DNA of 64,000 nucleotides, from assembly GCF_003640395.1 (NCBI RefSeq), contig NZ_RBZQ01000001.1, positions 186,001 through 250,000 of the forward strand. The letters are read 5' to 3'. The DNA comes from Stutzerimonas urumqiensis (GTDB lineage: Bacteria > Pseudomonadota > Gammaproteobacteria > Pseudomonadales > Pseudomonadaceae). This document shows positions 63,764 to 64,000 of the stretch, one piece after another (the stretch's first letter is position 1; each line of letters opens with the position of its first letter). Under the pieces are notes generated by a model that was given only the letters and a program-made list of their open reading frames with translations, did no database searches and was not told where the DNA came from. Position numbers and translations under genes: made by a program.

Positions 63764-64000
63764 ACGCCGGCCGGCGGTGTCCGTAGCGAGTCGTTGCCGG
63801 TAACCGTTGCGGTGCCGGTGGCGGCTTGCGCGTTGGCCTGCATGGCGGCGCGGTCCCGCTCGGAGGTTTCGAACGGCATGTGGCTGGATTTGTGTTCGGC
63901 CTGGCCGGCCTGCTCGTTCACTTCGGTCAGCACGCGCTTGGCTTCGCAGCGACCGGTCATGCCGCGCGCCAGCGCCATCCCGCCCAGGGCCAGTTGCATC
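63760..64000 (-). CDS. Hypothetical protein, C-terminal part (cut by the right edge)
   Basis: At least 79 residues, ending GNDSLRTPPAGV. A Met at 63997-63999 could be the start or internal; the gene probably continues beyond the window. The visible part is hydrophilic and Ala/Gln-rich, with no motif I recognise. Confidence 0.4.
   Translation of the reverse strand, partial: MQLALGGMALARGMTGRCEAKRVLTEVNEQAGQAEHKSSHMPFETSERDRAAMQANAQAATGTATVTGNDSLRTPPAGV

Overview
The window is a high-GC, gene-dense piece of a Pseudomonadaceae chromosome. Gene content and order fit the Stutzerimonas / Pseudomonas stutzeri group best: prc-minEDC-lpxL, mlaA, the NAGGN osmolyte cluster, an ich-ict-ccl itaconate cluster, acsA and aruC/aruE. 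I place it from remembered gene order in Pseudomonas aeruginosa, not from a search. I see no phage, insertion sequence, CRISPR array or plasmid gene. Nearly all of the very long antisense reading frames are shadows created by the high GC content.

Region 1 (1-15065) is envelope and division housekeeping. It holds the start of an EAL phosphodiesterase, the tail-specific protease Prc, a quinone oxidoreductase, aminopeptidase ApeB, RluA, MinE-MinD-MinC, LpxL, a pirin, MlaA with a secreted alpha/beta hydrolase, an SDR, a CynX-type MFS carrier, an unknown protein and YheU. Region 2 (15081-23378) is a NAGGN (N-acetylglutaminylglutamine amide) osmoprotectant cluster: amidotransferase, synthetase, M42 peptidase and a hybrid 7TMR-DISM kinase on one strand, with a divergent MarR regulator and a good palindromic operator candidate.

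Region 3 (23379-40262) starts with 0.9 kb of non-coding repeats. It continues with an EamA carrier, FumC, a DUF2059 protein, BolA, TrhO, a DsbA-like protein overlapping an ABC exporter, a chemoreceptor, an APC permease, a YdjM-like membrane protein, ArfB, an MFS carrier, a DUF2254 protein and a LysR regulator.

Region 4 (39357-53955) is the most interesting. An itaconate cluster (LysR, itaconyl-CoA hydratase, acyl-CoA dehydrogenase, VOC protein, MmgE/PrpD protein, CoA-transferase, CitE-type lyase, TRAP solute receptor) is followed by a second set with the same logic (HMG-CoA-lyase-type enzyme, CoA-transferase, paralogous LysR, paralogous TRAP receptor). Neither receptor has its DctQ/DctM membrane partners nearby. 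REP-type repeats and a two-hairpin repeat are packed between genes of the first set. The likely logic is uptake of a C5/C6 branched dicarboxylate, CoA activation, hydration or direct cleavage, and delivery of acetyl-CoA and pyruvate or acetoacetate.

Region 5 (54166-64000) holds acsA, a MscS channel, a rhodanese, two small proteins of unknown role, tRNA-Ser(GGA), an HD-GYP phosphodiesterase, a crotonase, aruC, a small acidic protein and aruE. In P. aeruginosa, aruFGDB lie between aruC and the small gene, and aotJQMOP-argR lie between acsA and aruC. Both blocks are missing here, so this locus keeps only the first and last enzymes of the arginine succinyltransferase pathway.
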